Source of the DNA: Candidatus Planktophila lacus | Lineage (GTDB): Bacteria; Actinomycetota; Actinomycetes; Nanopelagicales; Nanopelagicaceae | Direction of reading: 5' to 3' | DNA: 64,000 bases | Assembly (NCBI RefSeq): GCF_002287925.1 | Contig: NZ_CP016769.1 | Coordinates: forward strand, 744,001-808,000 | In this document: piece by piece, positions 19,367 to 30,838 of the stretch | Layout: every line of letters starts with the position of its first letter | How positions within the stretch are numbered: position 1 is the first letter of the stretch | Translations under genes and position numbers: made by a program | The notes under the pieces: generated by a model | What the model saw: only the letters and a program-made list of their open reading frames with translations | What the model was told of the DNA's origin: nothing | Databases searched by the model: none

Positions 19367-19914
19367 TACTTAACCCCATCCGTTGCCGCTTTGACGCTCT
19401 TTTCGCCCGTGATGATCTCGTCGACGATTTCTCTAGGAGTTAGGTTATCTACTAGGACAACTTGGGTAGCTAAAGAAAGATAAGTTGGACGGCGTTTCTC
19501 CATTAACTCTTGCCATGCCGCTCGTGGATTGCTCAGTAATAGCGGACGATCACGATTAAATCCCACGCGCGGAGCTGCTGCTGATAATGAGATATCGAGA
19601 TAGATCACATTAGCGCCGGATTCCTTTATCGCCTGCTGTGCGATTTCAGAAAGTGGTGCCCCACCACCAAGTGAGAGAACACCTGAGAACGTCGCAATTT
19701 CTCTTGCGACTATTCGCGCTTCAACTTCGCGAAACCAAGGTTCACCCTTATCAATAAATATCTGTGAAATAGAAGTACCCACTTCAGATTCAATTAACGA
19801 ATCGGTATCAGATAAGTTGGAACTAAGGGCCTTAGATAACGCTCTGCCAATTGTGCTCTTGCCAGAACCCGGTGGGCCGATCAAGATGTAGTTCTGCTTT
19901 CTAGAGTCGCTCAT
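19366..19914 (-). CDS. aroK: Shikimate kinase
   Basis: Phosphorylates shikimate at the 3-hydroxyl with ATP. The 182-residue protein has a P-loop GPPGSGKSTIGRAL near residue 14, the shikimate-binding DTDSLIESEVG, the conserved FREVEARIV, and LSLGGGAPLSE. The lid arginine is in FNRDRPLL. It lies five bases after aroC and shares one base with aroB. Confidence 0.96.
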   Translation of the reverse strand: MSDSRKQNYILIGPPGSGKSTIGRALSKALSSNLSDTDSLIESEVGTSISQIFIDKGEPWFREVEARIVAREIATFSGVLSLGGGAPLSEIAQQAIKESGANVIYLDISLSAAAPRVGFNRDRPLLLSNPRAAWQELMEKRRPTYLSLATQVVLVDNLTPREIVDEIITGEKSVKAATDGVK

Positions 19915-19919
19915 ATCGC

Positions 19920-21107
19920 CTACTTAAAACGTAGGTTGCTCATATAGTTTTCGAAGTTGCGACGGGTTTCACTTACATTATCGCCGCCAAATTTTTCGAG
20001 GACCGCCTCTGCCAGAACTAGCGCTGCCATCGCTTCTGCAACGACTCCCGCAGCAGGAACAGCACAAACATCTGATCGTTGATTAATAGCTTTTGCAGCC
20101 TCACCGGTCTTAACATCGATCGTATCTAACGCTTTTGGCACAGTAGAGATTGGTTTCATAGCAACGCTAACGCGAAGGATCTCGCCATTAGACATACCGC
20201 CTTCGGTACCACCAGCGCGATCGGTGCGTCGCTTTATTAATCCATCTGAACCGCGCTCAATTTCATCATGGGCAACTGACCCTCGACGAGTAGCCGTTTG
20301 GAAACCATCACCGATTTCCACACCTTTGATTGCTTGAATTCCCATCATGGCTCCAGCCAAGCGTGCATCTAAGCGGCGATCCCAATGAACATGTGAACCA
20401 AGACCGGGCGGCAAGTTGTAAGCAAGAACTTCACAGACGCCACCAAGTGTGTCTCCATCCGAGTGTGCAGCTTCAATCTCCGCGATCATTTTTACGCTAG
20501 TTGCAGGATCTGCACACCTAACTTGGTCCTCGTCAATTCTTGCCATATCTGTTTTCTCTGGAAGTTTTGTGCCATCAGGAATTCTTACCGAACCGATAGA
20601 TACAACGTGGCTCAAGATTGTTACTCCGACGCTCTGTTCCAGAAATGCTCGAGCAACTGCGCCAAGTGCAACGCGCGCTGCAGTTTCACGTGCGCTGGCA
20701 CGTTCGAGAATTGGTCGCGCGTCATCTAAGTCGTACTTCTGCATTCCAACTAAATCTGCATGTCCTGGACGTGGTCTAGTCAGCGGTGCGTTTCGAGCCA
20801 AGTCTTTAATTTCTTCATCAGGAACTGGATCAGCCGACATAACCTTTTCCCATTTTGGCCATTCTGAGTTTCCAACCTGAATTGAAATTGGACCACCTTG
20901 TGTTAAGCCAAGACGGATTCCACCAAGGATCGAAATTTTATCGGCCTCGAAATTCTGTCTAGCACCGCGACCAAAACCTAAACGACGCCTAGCTAAATGA
21001 AAATCAATATCTTTAGATGAAATCTCAACACTTGCCGGAATGCCCTCAATAATCGCCGAGAGGGCCGGGCCATGAGATTCACCTGCTGTTAACCAACGCA
21101 CTCGCAT
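19920..21107 (-). CDS. aroC: Chorismate synthase
   Basis: Final step to chorismate, needing reduced FMN. The 395-residue protein has the N-terminal signature [19 protein letters not shown], the [12 protein letters not shown] segment, [13 protein letters not shown], and late signature [17 protein letters not shown]. Length is normal for the actinobacterial form. It follows the small prepilin peptidase gene. Confidence 0.98.
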   Translation of the reverse strand: MRVRWLTAGESHGPALSAIIEGIPASVEISSKDIDFHLARRRLGFGRGARQNFEADKISILGGIRLGLTQGGPISIQVGNSEWPKWEKVMSADPVPDEEIKDLARNAPLTRPRPGHADLVGMQKYDLDDARPILERASARETAARVALGAVARAFLEQSVGVTILSHVVSIGSVRIPDGTKLPEKTDMARIDEDQVRCADPATSVKMIAEIEAAHSDGDTLGGVCEVLAYNLPPGLGSHVHWDRRLDARLAGAMMGIQAIKGVEIGDGFQTATRRGSVAHDEIERGSDGLIKRRTDRAGGTEGGMSNGEILRVSVAMKPISTVPKALDTIDVKTGEAAKAINQRSDVCAVPAAGVVAEAMAALVLAEAVLEKFGGDNVSETRRNFENYMSNLRFK

Positions 21108-21126
21108 ATTGTGTCAGATAAGCGCG

Positions 21127-21525
21127 TCATCTCGCGCACCATATAAAAGCGGCGCAGATTGCTGGCGCCAACGCTATTGGATCGGCGAACGATCTCCTCG
21201 AAATAAGATGACCAATCAGAAGTAACACACCTCCCAAGATAAAGCCCTGGATGAGATCACTCCATCTCGATATTTCCAAAGGCAGAAAGAATAGAGCGAG
21301 CAGGGCCGCCAACTTCACATCGCCAGCGCCCAAACCAAAGAACATCGCAATAAAACCAATTGAGAAAATGGCTAGTGAACTAGCGAGATGAATCTGCCCC
21401 TTACCTACGAAAGTGGTTGCAGCAAAAATCGCGGCGGTGAAGATCAGATTTCGATTTCTAACCTTATGGGTTGTGATATCGACTATCGAGATATAGAGCG
21501 ATGAGATGAGAAGGAGCGCATACAC
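21127..21525 (-). CDS. Small A24-family prepilin peptidase
   Basis: Membrane aspartic peptidase that would cut leader peptides of type IV pilin-like proteins. Only the peptidase domain is present (132 residues, about four or five hydrophobic segments); the N-terminal methyltransferase domain of full PilD is absent, as in other actinobacterial versions encoded beside aro genes. Both catalytic aspartates are visible: SIVDITTHKVRNRNL and the GxGD motif in GAGDVKLAALLAL. No pilin or pilus assembly gene is in this window, so its substrate is unknown. Confidence 0.85.
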   Translation of the reverse strand: MYALLLISSLYISIVDITTHKVRNRNLIFTAAIFAATTFVGKGQIHLASSLAIFSIGFIAMFFGLGAGDVKLAALLALFFLPLEISRWSDLIQGFILGGVLLLIGHLISRRSFADPIALAPAICAAFIWCAR

Positions 21526-21581
21526 ACCGTGACGCTAATGGCTTGATAACCTGAATTTACATCTTTCGCAGAATCTGTGAA

Positions 21582-22409
21582 TTACTTCGAAGCATTGATC
21601 AGCGCCAGTCTTAGCTCGCTATCGATAATCTTTTGTCCAAGTGGATAGACAGCGTTGATCTGGTCGATACCCTGATAGAGAAGTAGCTCTAGACCGCTGA
21701 TCACCTTTCCCCCGCCATCAGACCAACGTCGTGCAATCAGAGTCGGCCAAGGTTTATAGAGGACATCGAAGAGCAGGCCATCGACCTTAGAAGGAATATT
21801 CTCAGCAACTAAATCTGCCGCACCAGAAGGAGTTGTATTTACAACCAGATCGAAATTGCGAAGATCAATTTGATCATCCCAAGTAATAAACTCCGGAGCC
21901 AATTTTCTAAAGCAAGCAGCTATTCCAACATTTCGCCTGACGCTTCTTCCCATAATTGCGACGCTGTCTGCGATCTCGTCCAGCGCTCCCGCAACTGCTC
22001 GAGCGGTTCCACCGGCTCCTAATATCAAAACCGAATTGAAATGATCGTATCCAGCATTGGCAAGTGCTTTAACAAATCCTGAGCCGTCTGTACTGGTCGC
22101 ACTCCAACCCGAACCATTTCGAATCAGCGTATTTACCGATTGGATTTGCAGCGCAAGTTCGTCAACTTCAATTCCCGAACTTTCGGCGATAACCAACACT
22201 TCTTCCTTTAAAGGCATAGTAAGTGAGAGGTAATCATAATTTGCGCCTTGGCTTTTTAGAAAATCAGCCAAACCGCCACTTGCTACTTCAATGGCTTCAT
22301 AGCTACCTGCGACACCAAGCAAATCGAAGGCTTTGGTATGCAATACGGGAGAGAGAGAATGCGCAATTGGAAAGCCAAGTACGGCAGCTTTTAAACTCTT
22401 ATCTGACAT
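21582..22409 (-). CDS. aroE: Shikimate dehydrogenase
   Basis: Reduces 3-dehydroshikimate with NADPH. The 275-residue protein has the shikimate-binding start AVLGFPIAHSLSPVLHTKAF, the LTMPLKEEV loop with the catalytic lysine, the Rossmann turn ILGAGGTARAVAGAL, and the NTTPSG segment. It lies between mltG and the prepilin peptidase, the order seen in mycobacteria, and starts seven bases after mltG. Confidence 0.95.
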   Translation of the reverse strand: MSDKSLKAAVLGFPIAHSLSPVLHTKAFDLLGVAGSYEAIEVASGGLADFLKSQGANYDYLSLTMPLKEEVLVIAESSGIEVDELALQIQSVNTLIRNGSGWSATSTDGSGFVKALANAGYDHFNSVLILGAGGTARAVAGALDEIADSVAIMGRSVRRNVGIAACFRKLAPEFITWDDQIDLRNFDLVVNTTPSGAADLVAENIPSKVDGLLFDVLYKPWPTLIARRWSDGGGKVISGLELLLYQGIDQINAVYPLGQKIIDSELRLALINASK

Positions 22410-22416
22410 GTCCTAA

Positions 22417-23469
22417 TCACTCCTTACTCTCAAATAGCCCAGCACGTAAATTTTTCTTATACTCAACTTTCCATACGCCAAACTCTTCAAATGATGAGGT
22501 AAATCTAGTATCATTTGGTGCAACGGTGATGAAGTAAATCCAGTCCCCTGGTTCAGGGTTAACTGCAGCCAACAAGGCTTGCTTACCTGGGTTTCCTATC
22601 GGTCCAGGAGGAAGGCCGTATTTTCTGTAGGTGTTATATGGCGAATTCAACAAAGTTGATTTAGTGCTCAAGAAGATATTGCCCCGCAACTTCTGCACAT
22701 AATGAACTGTTGAATCCATCTGCAGAGGCATCCCCTTCTCTAAGCGATTTCGAATAACGCGCGATACTTTTGTGAAATCCGCCAGACCGCCTTCCGCCTG
22801 AATAATCGAAGCGATTGTTAAAAGCTCTTGCGCGCTGAATTTTCCTCGAGCTTCTAGAATCCCGGCGCTCTTCATCTCAGACTGAGCCCGCTCAACCATA
22901 GTTGCAATAGCTACGGATGCAGTCGTGCCCTTGGCAAATGAGTACTGCGCAGGGAAGAGAAGTCCTTCAAGTGATTTGTATCCCACCGGCAACTTCAATT
23001 GAGCGAGGGCTTCTTTTATCTCAGAACGTGAGTATCCAGCTTTAACCATATCTTCAAAGACTTCAGAGTTCCATTCACCTTCAACGATATTGATTAGCCC
23101 CGCGATTCGCTTACTATCTAGAAGTTGTTCGAGGGCATCCTTTGCGCAAAGTTCGGGCGAGATCATATGTAAACCTGGTGCAATTTTGGCGGCACGAGCA
23201 TCTCCAACTGCGACACCGAAGAAAGCCCTTGAAGATTTAACAACGCCTTTCTCAAAAAGTTGAGACGCTATATCAGAACCAGTTGCCCCTGTACCGATCT
23301 CTATTGCAATATCTGCCTCTGTTATTTTCTTACCAGCTGAAGATTCATCGGAACAGGAAAAATCAGGTGCCGCTGATGTCTTGCGAAGTTCGTGAACTCC
23401 CCCAGTGAAGACGAATACAAATGCGAGTGCTAAAGCAACGCGAATAAGCGCCTTTCTATCTCTTATCAA
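22417..23469 (-). CDS. mltG: Endolytic murein transglycosylase MltG
   Basis: Cleaves nascent peptidoglycan glycan strands at the membrane. The 350-residue protein has one N-terminal membrane segment (LIRVALALAFVFVFTGGV) and the YceG catalytic region with ASIIQAEGG holding the catalytic Glu, VIRNRLEKGMPLQMDSTVHY, and the C-terminal YGLPPGPIGNPG. The start is a TTG at 23469, with AAGGG upstream, and overlaps ruvX by 14 bases; no better downstream start precedes the membrane segment. Confidence 0.93.
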   Translation of the reverse strand: MIRDRKALIRVALALAFVFVFTGGVHELRKTSAAPDFSCSDESSAGKKITEADIAIEIGTGATGSDIASQLFEKGVVKSSRAFFGVAVGDARAAKIAPGLHMISPELCAKDALEQLLDSKRIAGLINIVEGEWNSEVFEDMVKAGYSRSEIKEALAQLKLPVGYKSLEGLLFPAQYSFAKGTTASVAIATMVERAQSEMKSAGILEARGKFSAQELLTIASIIQAEGGLADFTKVSRVIRNRLEKGMPLQMDSTVHYVQKLRGNIFLSTKSTLLNSPYNTYRKYGLPPGPIGNPGKQALLAAVNPEPGDWIYFITVAPNDTRFTSSFEEFGVWKVEYKKNLRAGLFESKE

Positions 23470-23878
23470 GCGCTAGCCCTTGTTCAAGAATCGCAACTGC
23501 GGCAGCACAATCAATAAGAGTTTTTGCGCTTTTGGCATCTATTCCGGCATCTCGTAACTGGCGACTTGCCGAAACAGTTGACAGCCGTTCATCAATCATC
23601 GAAATTTCAATATCGAATTTAGCGCTAAGTCTCTCTGCAAATTTCATAGCCTTTTCTGCAGCGACTGAATCAGCGCCACTAAGTTGCTTCGGCTCTCCTA
23701 CATAAAACTTGACCGGCTCATACTCTTGGACAAGTTCGTTGATTTTGACTAACAAATTGGGGTCTTTACTCTGTAGAACTTCTAAAGGTGTCGCCAATAA
23801 ACCATCAGGATCACAAATTGCTACACCGATACGGACATCGCCATAATCAAATGCGATCCTCCGGCCTAGCCTTGCCAT
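23456..23878 (-). CDS. ruvX: Holliday junction resolvase-like protein YqgF (pre-16S rRNA nuclease)
   Basis: RNase H-fold nuclease linked in other bacteria to 16S rRNA 5' end maturation. The 140-residue protein has the N-terminal acidic motif IAFDYGDVRIGVAICD, the central VGEPKQLSG, and the C-terminal MIDERLSTVSASRQL. It follows alaS with a one-base overlap and precedes mltG, the widespread alaS-ruvX-mltG-aroE order. Confidence 0.93.
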   Translation of the reverse strand: MARLGRRIAFDYGDVRIGVAICDPDGLLATPLEVLQSKDPNLLVKINELVQEYEPVKFYVGEPKQLSGADSVAAEKAMKFAERLSAKFDIEISMIDERLSTVSASRQLRDAGIDAKSAKTLIDCAAAVAILEQGLALDKR

Positions 23879-26553
23879 TACTTCCCGCTTATTGCGAGTT
23901 CAATCGCTTGTAACGCTTTATCAATCGCCGAAATTTCAGTTCCGCCACCTTGTGCGAAATCATCTTTACCGCCACCTCCACCGCCCAGAACGGTTGAACC
24001 GATCTTGACTAAGGCACCAGCTTTCACTCCACGTGCCCGAGCAGCGTCACTTGCGGCAACGACTAGTACGGGTTTTCCATCAACGACACTTACCAAGGCT
24101 ACGACGCTATCGGATTCACGATTGCGCAGTTCAAGTGCAATCTTGCGAAGATCATCAACTGCTATGCCATCCGGAATACGATTAGCTATAAACGTTGCAC
24201 CGCCAATCTTCTTTGCACCCGAAGCAAACTTTGAAATATCAGCCATTGCCGCAGCGGATCTAACCTGCGCTAGCTCTTTCTCGATCTCTTTAAACTTAGC
24301 CAGAAGATCTGCAATTCGTTCTGGAAGTTCCTCAGCGCGCGAGCCTTTGATCAGAGATGTTAACGAATTGAGCAAGATATGTTCGCGCGCTAGAAAGCGG
24401 TAAGCATCCACTCCAACTAGGGCTTCAACGCGACGTACGCCAGCACCAATTGAGGATTCACTTAACAGCTTTACGACACCTAATTGCCCAGAGCGCTGAA
24501 CATGTGTTCCTCCGCAGAGTTCGCGCGCCCAATCTCCAACGGAAACTACTCGAACGCGATCTCCATATTTTTCACCGAAGAGCGCCATCGCGCCTAACTT
24601 CTTCGCTTCATCTTGCGACATAACTTCTGCACTTACTTCAAGGTTATCTAGTAAAAGCGTATTTACGCGCGCTTCAACGTCATTGAGTACGCCTTCAGAG
24701 ACCGCACCCGTTGAAGGGAAGTCGAAACGAAAACGTCCTGGTGAGTTCTCCGATCCTGCCTGAGTTGCAGTCTCACCTAATATTTCACGGAATGCTTTAT
24801 GAACCATATGGGTTGCAGTGTGTGCGCGAGAGATTCCATCTCGACGCTCTTGATCGATTGTCGCTAGACCCTTATCCCCTACCCCGACTTCACCCGAGAT
24901 AACACGACCGCGATGAACAGATAATCCGGTAACAGGTGCTTGCACATCTTCAATTTCAATAACCGCGCCATTACTTAGAACAATGCGTCCACCATCGGCT
25001 AACTGTCCGCCGCCTTCAGCGTAGAAAGGGGTGCGATCTAGAACTATCTCGACATCGCTTCCTGATTGCGCAGATGTTACGGATATACCGTCAACCAAAA
25101 TTCCATTGACCTGAGATTCAGTCTCGGTCTTTGTATAACCGAGGAATTCGGATGCACCCTTGCTGTCGGCGATCTTCTTGTACTCACTCAGATCAGTGTG
25201 ACCACTCTTCTTCGCCTTGGCATCGGCCTTCGCGCGATCACGTTGTTCTTTCATTAGGCGCGTGAAACCGGCCTCATCGACTTCTAAACCTTCTTCGCGC
25301 GCCATTTCAAGAGTGAGATCAAAAGGGAATCCATAAGTGTCATGCAATTTGAAGACTTCTTCGCCAGGTAGTACCGATTTCTTAGATTTTTTAAGTTCGG
25401 TAGAAGCCATGTCAAAGATCTGGGTTCCGCTCTTTAGCGTCTGCAGGAATGACTCTTCCTCTGAAACTGAAACCGCCAAGATTCGTTTCTTATCTGTAAC
25501 AAGCTCTGGATACTGCGGCCCCATGGCACCAATAGCAGCAACTGTGAGCTCAGACATAATCGGGTCATTGGTACCCAGCAAGCGCATATTTCTGATGGTG
25601 CGACGCATCATGCGACGCAGGACATAGCCACGACCTTCATTGCCAGGAGTTACTCCATCGCCAATCAACATCGCAGATGTACGAGCATGATCAGCGATAA
25701 CACGCAGTGCAACATCAGATTTCTCAGATGAGCCATATTTAACGCCGGTTAACTCCATCGCTTTATTCAAAATCTGCATAGTCGTATCAATCTCGTAAAT
25801 ATTTTCCACACCTTGCAATAGCGCGGCTGTGCGTTCTAGCCCAAGGCCAGTATCGATACTCTTTGCAGGAAGCTCCCCCAAAATTGGGTAGCTATCTTTA
25901 CCGCCACCGGCACCTCGTTCGTTCTGCATAAAGACGAGATTCCAAATTTCTAAGTAACGATTCTCATCCGCGATTGGGCCGCCATCTCTTCCGTAGGCAG
26001 GACCGCGATCGAAGTAAATCTCTGAACATGGACCACATGGTCCGGGTACGCCCATCGACCAGAAGTTATCTGCCATATCCCGGCGCTGAATTCGCTCTTT
26101 AGGTATGCCGATCTTCTTATGCCAGATATCTGCCGCTTCATCATCGGTTAGATAAACAGTTACCCATAACTTATCTTCCGGAAAACCGTAACCACCATCT
26201 GAAATAGGTCGAGTTAAAAGATCCCAAGCAAGCGCGATCGCACCCTCTTTAAAGTAATCTCCAAATGAGAAGTTTCCACACATCTGGAAAAATGATGCAT
26301 GGCGAGTTGTCTTTCCAACTTCATCGATATCAAGAGTACGTACACATTTTTGGACCGACGTTGCGCGCTTAAAGGGAGGAGTTACCTCGCCAAGAAAATA
26401 GGGTTTAAATGGAACCATTCCTGCATTTACAAGTAGGAGATTTGGATCATCTGCTATTAAAGATGCTGATGGAACAACGGTATGGGTTAAACCTTCGCGG
26501 TTAGCGCTTTCAAAAAAGCGCAGCCAGCGTGAGCGTATCTCGGCGGATTCCAC
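23878..26553 (-). CDS. alaS: Alanyl-tRNA synthetase
   Basis: Charges tRNA-Ala and edits mischarged Ser or Gly. The 891-residue protein is full length: class II core with [19 protein letters not shown], the editing domain zinc ligands in [11 protein letters not shown] and ELCGGTHV, and the C-terminal glycine-rich tail ([17 protein letters not shown]). The start is a GTG at 26553. It follows the DUF948 gene by nine bases. Confidence 0.98.
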   Translation of the reverse strand: MESAEIRSRWLRFFESANREGLTHTVVPSASLIADDPNLLLVNAGMVPFKPYFLGEVTPPFKRATSVQKCVRTLDIDEVGKTTRHASFFQMCGNFSFGDYFKEGAIALAWDLLTRPISDGGYGFPEDKLWVTVYLTDDEAADIWHKKIGIPKERIQRRDMADNFWSMGVPGPCGPCSEIYFDRGPAYGRDGGPIADENRYLEIWNLVFMQNERGAGGGKDSYPILGELPAKSIDTGLGLERTAALLQGVENIYEIDTTMQILNKAMELTGVKYGSSEKSDVALRVIADHARTSAMLIGDGVTPGNEGRGYVLRRMMRRTIRNMRLLGTNDPIMSELTVAAIGAMGPQYPELVTDKKRILAVSVSEEESFLQTLKSGTQIFDMASTELKKSKKSVLPGEEVFKLHDTYGFPFDLTLEMAREEGLEVDEAGFTRLMKEQRDRAKADAKAKKSGHTDLSEYKKIADSKGASEFLGYTKTETESQVNGILVDGISVTSAQSGSDVEIVLDRTPFYAEGGGQLADGGRIVLSNGAVIEIEDVQAPVTGLSVHRGRVISGEVGVGDKGLATIDQERRDGISRAHTATHMVHKAFREILGETATQAGSENSPGRFRFDFPSTGAVSEGVLNDVEARVNTLLLDNLEVSAEVMSQDEAKKLGAMALFGEKYGDRVRVVSVGDWARELCGGTHVQRSGQLGVVKLLSESSIGAGVRRVEALVGVDAYRFLAREHILLNSLTSLIKGSRAEELPERIADLLAKFKEIEKELAQVRSAAAMADISKFASGAKKIGGATFIANRIPDGIAVDDLRKIALELRNRESDSVVALVSVVDGKPVLVVAASDAARARGVKAGALVKIGSTVLGGGGGGKDDFAQGGGTEISAIDKALQAIELAISGK

Positions 26554-26562
26554 GTTTGGAGA

Positions 26563-26934
26563 TCACTCAGCCTTCTTCTTCTTTTTAGAGCGAGATTTAC
26601 TCATTCCAGCCGCGCTAATTAGCGCACCAGCGACCTTTACCGCAGGACCACTCTTATCCATGAATCCTGTAGTTGCATCAGCGACTTTTGTCGTTACATC
26701 TTCTACGTTCTTAGTGATGCGCGCAAAACTTTCAAGAGGGCTATTTACTAGCTCTACAGTGCGGGTCGATTCGTGAATCAGCGGTGCCGCTTCGTCTGTA
26801 AGCGTCTTTAGTGAAGCCTTAGCCTCATCGACGAGTCGCCCAATTCGGATTACTGCATAAGAGATAGCGATGGCGATAACAAGTAGTGAGCATGCCGCAA
26901 TAATCGTTGCAACTCCGCCTGGACCGGTAACCAT
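26563..26934 (-). CDS. DUF948 membrane protein
   Basis: Small membrane-anchored protein of unknown function. About 123 residues: one N-terminal transmembrane helix (IIAACSLLVIAIAISYAVI), an amphipathic helical stretch with VDEAKASLKTLTDEAAPLI typical of DUF948, and a lysine-rich tail (KSRSKKKKKAE). Position directly upstream of alaS is conserved in actinobacteria. Three in-frame starts exist (26946 GTG, 26940 ATG, 26934 ATG); the last is chosen because AGGA lies about five bases before it. Confidence 0.8.
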   Translation of the reverse strand: MVTGPGGVATIIAACSLLVIAIAISYAVIRIGRLVDEAKASLKTLTDEAAPLIHESTRTVELVNSPLESFARITKNVEDVTTKVADATTGFMDKSGPAVKVAGALISAAGMSKSRSKKKKKAE

Positions 26935-26998
26935 TTCCATCCTCACTTAAATTCGACTAATACTCTGCTAACAATCGCTAGCCTACCTGAGATAGCCA

Positions 26999-28747
26999 TT
27001 ACTTCTGGCTATCTACCTTTGCAACTCCATCAATTCCACTCTCTTTACGCTGTGCTGGAGTAATTGGCGTAGGCGCCCCAGTAAGCGGATCTCCCCCGCT
27101 TGCAGTCTTTGGGAAGGCGATAACTTCACGGATTGAGTCGCTTCCGGTTAGAAGTGCACAAACGCGATCTAAACCAAGTGCAATTCCGCCGTGTGGTGGT
27201 GGACCGTAATTAAAAGCTTCAAGTAAGAAACCAAATTTGCTCATCGCTTCTTCATCACTTAACCCAATTACAGAAAAGACATCTTTTTGAATTTGACGAT
27301 CATGGATACGGATAGATCCGCCACCGAGTTCAGTTCCGTTAAGAACGATGTCATATGCATATGCCAAAGCCTTCGCTGGATCAGATGAGAAAGTCTTTGC
27401 AAACTCTGGCTTTGGACCAGTAAATGGGTGGTGAACTGCTGTCCATCCACCATTGTCCGTTGGTTCAAACATTGGAGCATCGACAACCCAAAGAAATTCC
27501 CATGCGCCTTCAGCAATCAAATGGCAACGCTTGCCAATTTCTAAACGAACTGCACCGAGAAGAGAGAGAGATGATGATCGATCGCCGGCAGCGAAGAAGA
27601 TTGCATCTCCAGGTTTTGCTCCAGCTGCTGCAACAATTCCAGCGGTCTCTTTTTCAGAAATATTCTTTGAGACTGGTCCACCAAGAGTTCCATCCTCATT
27701 TACCAGGATGTAGGCCAGGCCCTTAGCGCCACGCGCCTTTGCCCAATCTTGCCAAGCATCGAGTTCGCGACGTGGTGATGATGCGCCTCCAGGCATAACG
27801 ACGCTTCCAACGTAAGGCGCTTGGAAGACGCGGAACTCAGTATCTTTAAAGAATTGAGTCTGCTCAACTAACTGCAATCCAAAACGAAGATCAGGTTTAT
27901 CTGAACCATAGTTCTGCATCGCATCGGCATAGGTCATGTGGCGAATTGGAGTTGGAATATCGTAGCCAACTGCTTCTTTCCAGATCTTAACCAAGAGTTT
28001 TTCAGCAACAGCCAAGATATCTGCCTGATCAATGAAAGACATTTCAATATCTAGTTGAGTAAATTCTGGTTGGCGGTCGGCACGGAAATCTTCATCGCGG
28101 AAACAGCGCGCGATTTGGTAATAGCGTTCCATTCCGGCAACCATCAGGAGTTGCTTAAACAACTGTGGAGATTGCGGAAGTGCATACCAACTTCCGGGTT
28201 GCAGACGAACTGGAACTAAAAAGTCGCGCGCACCTTCTGGAGTACTGCGAGTCAGATATGGAGTTTCGATCTCTAAGAAATCAAGATCTTCCATAACACG
28301 ACGAATTGTTGAAGTAACCTTTGAGCGGAGGCGCATATTTGCAGCCGGCTTTTCGCGACGCAGGTCTAGGTAGCGGTACTTCAGGCGTACCTCTTCAGAT
28401 ATCTCTGAATCATTTCCGCTATCAACAGGAAATGGAAGAGCCGCGCTCTCGCTTAAAACGACAATGTCATCGCCCATGACTTCAATTGCACCAGTTGGGT
28501 TTGAAGAATTTGCATTTCCATCTGGTCGCAGAACGACCTCGCCTTTTATCTGTAGACACCATTCAGCGCGGAGTGAACCCGCTAAAGCTTCGTCGCGAAT
28601 AACTACCTGAACTGAACCTGTTGCATCACGAAGGTCGATAAAGGCAACCCCACCATGATCGCGGCGACGCGCAACCCAACCAGCCAGGCTTACCGTCTGA
28701 CCAGCATCGCTTGCGCGTAGCGCGCCAGCATCGTGAGTACGTAACAT
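26999..28747 (-). CDS. aspS: Aspartyl-tRNA synthetase, probably non-discriminating
   Basis: Charges tRNA-Asp. The 582-residue bacterial-type enzyme has the OB-fold anticodon domain, GAD insertion, and class II motifs ([39 protein letters not shown]). The anticodon-domain loop reads ARRRDHGG with His at residue 31. His here, rather than the Leu of E. coli, is a known mark of enzymes that also charge tRNA-Asn, which then needs GatCAB. Whether asnS or gatCAB exist cannot be seen in this window. Confidence 0.97.
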   Translation of the reverse strand: MLRTHDAGALRASDAGQTVSLAGWVARRRDHGGVAFIDLRDATGSVQVVIRDEALAGSLRAEWCLQIKGEVVLRPDGNANSSNPTGAIEVMGDDIVVLSESAALPFPVDSGNDSEISEEVRLKYRYLDLRREKPAANMRLRSKVTSTIRRVMEDLDFLEIETPYLTRSTPEGARDFLVPVRLQPGSWYALPQSPQLFKQLLMVAGMERYYQIARCFRDEDFRADRQPEFTQLDIEMSFIDQADILAVAEKLLVKIWKEAVGYDIPTPIRHMTYADAMQNYGSDKPDLRFGLQLVEQTQFFKDTEFRVFQAPYVGSVVMPGGASSPRRELDAWQDWAKARGAKGLAYILVNEDGTLGGPVSKNISEKETAGIVAAAGAKPGDAIFFAAGDRSSSLSLLGAVRLEIGKRCHLIAEGAWEFLWVVDAPMFEPTDNGGWTAVHHPFTGPKPEFAKTFSSDPAKALAYAYDIVLNGTELGGGSIRIHDRQIQKDVFSVIGLSDEEAMSKFGFLLEAFNYGPPPHGGIALGLDRVCALLTGSDSIREVIAFPKTASGGDPLTGAPTPITPAQRKESGIDGVAKVDSQK

Positions 28748-28782
28748 TTAAAAAGCCGCCTTTAACAGTTGAAAAACGTTGG

Positions 28783-30045
28783 TCAGAGATCCCCGAGTAG
28801 AACGCTCTGTAATTGGTCAATCTTAACCGATCTCGTGCTGCCATCGCTCATGCGTTTGAGTTCGACGCTGCCAGAGGCAAGTTCGCTATCGCCAAGAACG
28901 ATTACATAGCGAGAACCACTTTTATCGGCAGCCTTCATTGCACCCTTCAAGGCGCGATCACCAAATGCGATCTCCGTACGAATACCAGCTGTACGCAATT
29001 TCGCTGCAATCGATAAGCATGCGCTCATCTGGTTTTCGCCTAAGGGAATTATGAATAAATCTGACGAGAATTGATTTTCAACTAGAACTCCTTCTGCTTG
29101 TGCAGCAAGCAGGGCGCGATCTACTCCAAGACCAAAGCCAATGCCAGAAAGTGCTTGTCCACCAAGAATCTCCATCAAGCCGTCGTAGCGTCCACCGCCT
29201 CCAATTCCTGATTGCGCACCAAGACCTTCATGAATGAATTCAAAAGTAGTGCCGGTGTAATAATCCAATCCGCGGACCATGCGAGGATTTACAAGATACT
29301 CAATTCCAAGTTGATCGAGGTAGGCCTTAACCGCTTTAAAGTTCTGGGCCGAGTTTTCGGATAAGTAATCCAGTAGTAGGGGAGCACCTGCCATCGCCGC
29401 TTTCATTTCGGGGCGCTTATCGTCAAATAAGCGAAGCGGATTAATGGCAGCACGAGCAGCCGTTGCCTCATCGAGATCTAACTTAGAAATAAACTTCAGT
29501 AAATCAACCCGATGTGCAGCGCGTGATTGGGCATCTCCAAGCGAGGTAATCTCTAAGCGGTAGTTCTTCAAACCTAGAGATTTAAATCCTTGATCTGCGA
29601 TCGCAATTACTTCAGCATCAATCGCAGGATCATCTAAACCAATAGCTTCAATTCCAACTTGATAGAACTGGCGAAAACGTCCTGCCTGCGGACGTTCGGC
29701 GCGGAAGAAAGCACCGGAGTACCAAACCTTTACGGGAAGTTGTCCGCGATCTAAACCTTTTTCGATAACCGCGCGCATCACTCCGGCAGTTCCCTCGGGA
29801 CGAAGAGTTATGGAACGCCCGCCACGATCTTCAAAGGTGTACATCTCCTTCGATACAACATCAGTTGACTCACCTACTCCACGAGAAAAGAGAGATGTAT
29901 CTTCAAAGACTGGTAGCTCCATTAGTTGATATCCAGCTAATTTGGCGGGAGAGATAAGAGATTCACGGACCCATTCAAAGGCAGCCGAAAGTGGGGGTGC
30001 GTATTCGCTTACCCCTTTCGGTGCTTGGATCTTCTCGTACTTCAT
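28783..30045 (-). CDS. hisS: Histidyl-tRNA synthetase
   Basis: Charges tRNA-His. The 420-residue class II enzyme has motif 2-like [15 protein letters not shown], the histidine-binding motifs [19 protein letters not shown] and [11 protein letters not shown], and a C-terminal anticodon-binding domain. It overlaps the upstream hydrolase gene by four bases and precedes aspS by 35 bases, matching the mycobacterial hydrolase-hisS order. Confidence 0.97.
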   Translation of the reverse strand: MKYEKIQAPKGVSEYAPPLSAAFEWVRESLISPAKLAGYQLMELPVFEDTSLFSRGVGESTDVVSKEMYTFEDRGGRSITLRPEGTAGVMRAVIEKGLDRGQLPVKVWYSGAFFRAERPQAGRFRQFYQVGIEAIGLDDPAIDAEVIAIADQGFKSLGLKNYRLEITSLGDAQSRAAHRVDLLKFISKLDLDEATAARAAINPLRLFDDKRPEMKAAMAGAPLLLDYLSENSAQNFKAVKAYLDQLGIEYLVNPRMVRGLDYYTGTTFEFIHEGLGAQSGIGGGGRYDGLMEILGGQALSGIGFGLGVDRALLAAQAEGVLVENQFSSDLFIIPLGENQMSACLSIAAKLRTAGIRTEIAFGDRALKGAMKAADKSGSRYVIVLGDSELASGSVELKRMSDGSTRSVKIDQLQSVLLGDL

Positions 30046-30698
30046 ACCCGTAATTCTTTCAGATATGGATTATTTTTTCGCTCGAATTTAATAGTTGTTT
30101 CTGGGCCATGGCCCGGCAGGACTCTTAAATCGTCATCGAGCGTCAGTACCCGAGTCTTTAACGTCTTTACCATCGCATCGTGCGAACCTGATGGCAGATC
30201 GGTGCGTCCGATAGAGCCTGCAAATAAGACATCTCCCGATAGAAGAATTTGATCGTTTATCGTGAACATAACGCTCCCCCGCGTATGTCCGGGTGAATGA
30301 ATTGCCTTGATCTTCATTCCGAGAAGATCTATCTGATCACCATGTCTTAAATTCTTTACCTCATTTGGCTCTACGAAATCCATCGCATTTAGAGTTTCAA
30401 TGAACTCTGCACCATGTGCCCCCTGCGGTTTTAGAAGTAGATCTCGGTCTTCGCTATGAATATATGCGGGAATGTCATAGCCATCGGCAAGAGGTTTCAC
30501 TGAAAATGTATGGTCGAGATGTCCATGTGTAATCAAAGCTGCAACTGGTTTCAAACCATGCTCGGCAACCAGCGCGGTGATCTCATGAGAAATATCTGGC
30601 ATTCCAGGATCAACGATGATGCACTCTTGCCCCACCGCCGGTGCGATAACCCAGCAATTGGTAGCAAACATTGGGGCGACAAAGGAGGTAACGAACAT
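30042..30698 (-). CDS. Metallo-beta-lactamase-fold hydrolase (glyoxalase II-like)
   Basis: Zinc-dependent hydrolase of unknown substrate; the family includes hydroxyacylglutathione hydrolases. The 218-residue protein has the metal-binding motif [13 protein letters not shown], a second His in [12 protein letters not shown], the bridging Asp in [20 protein letters not shown], and [11 protein letters not shown]. The ATG at 30698 is preceded by GGTGAGG and begins with the first conserved strand; the in-frame extension to 30797 looks non-coding. It is coupled to hisS, as in mycobacteria, where a physiological link is not established. Confidence 0.88.
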   Translation of the reverse strand: MFVTSFVAPMFATNCWVIAPAVGQECIIVDPGMPDISHEITALVAEHGLKPVAALITHGHLDHTFSVKPLADGYDIPAYIHSEDRDLLLKPQGAHGAEFIETLNAMDFVEPNEVKNLRHGDQIDLLGMKIKAIHSPGHTRGSVMFTINDQILLSGDVLFAGSIGRTDLPSGSHDAMVKTLKTRVLTLDDDLRVLPGHGPETTIKFERKNNPYLKELRV

Positions 30699-30838
30699 CG
30701 CCTCACCCCTATATCCCGCGCAAAATAGGCGCGAACTTTCCCCGATAAGTAAGACAGGGTACCTTTTATCTCCGCAAGACCTCATCTGCACACTCAAACA
30801 ACGAAGGCGAAATCGCCGACGCGCTGAAAGGGAAAACT

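Noticed and set aside
24005-24403. 132-residue plus-strand frame opposite alaS
   Set aside because: Antisense shadow of alaS with low-complexity Ser/Ala/Arg content.
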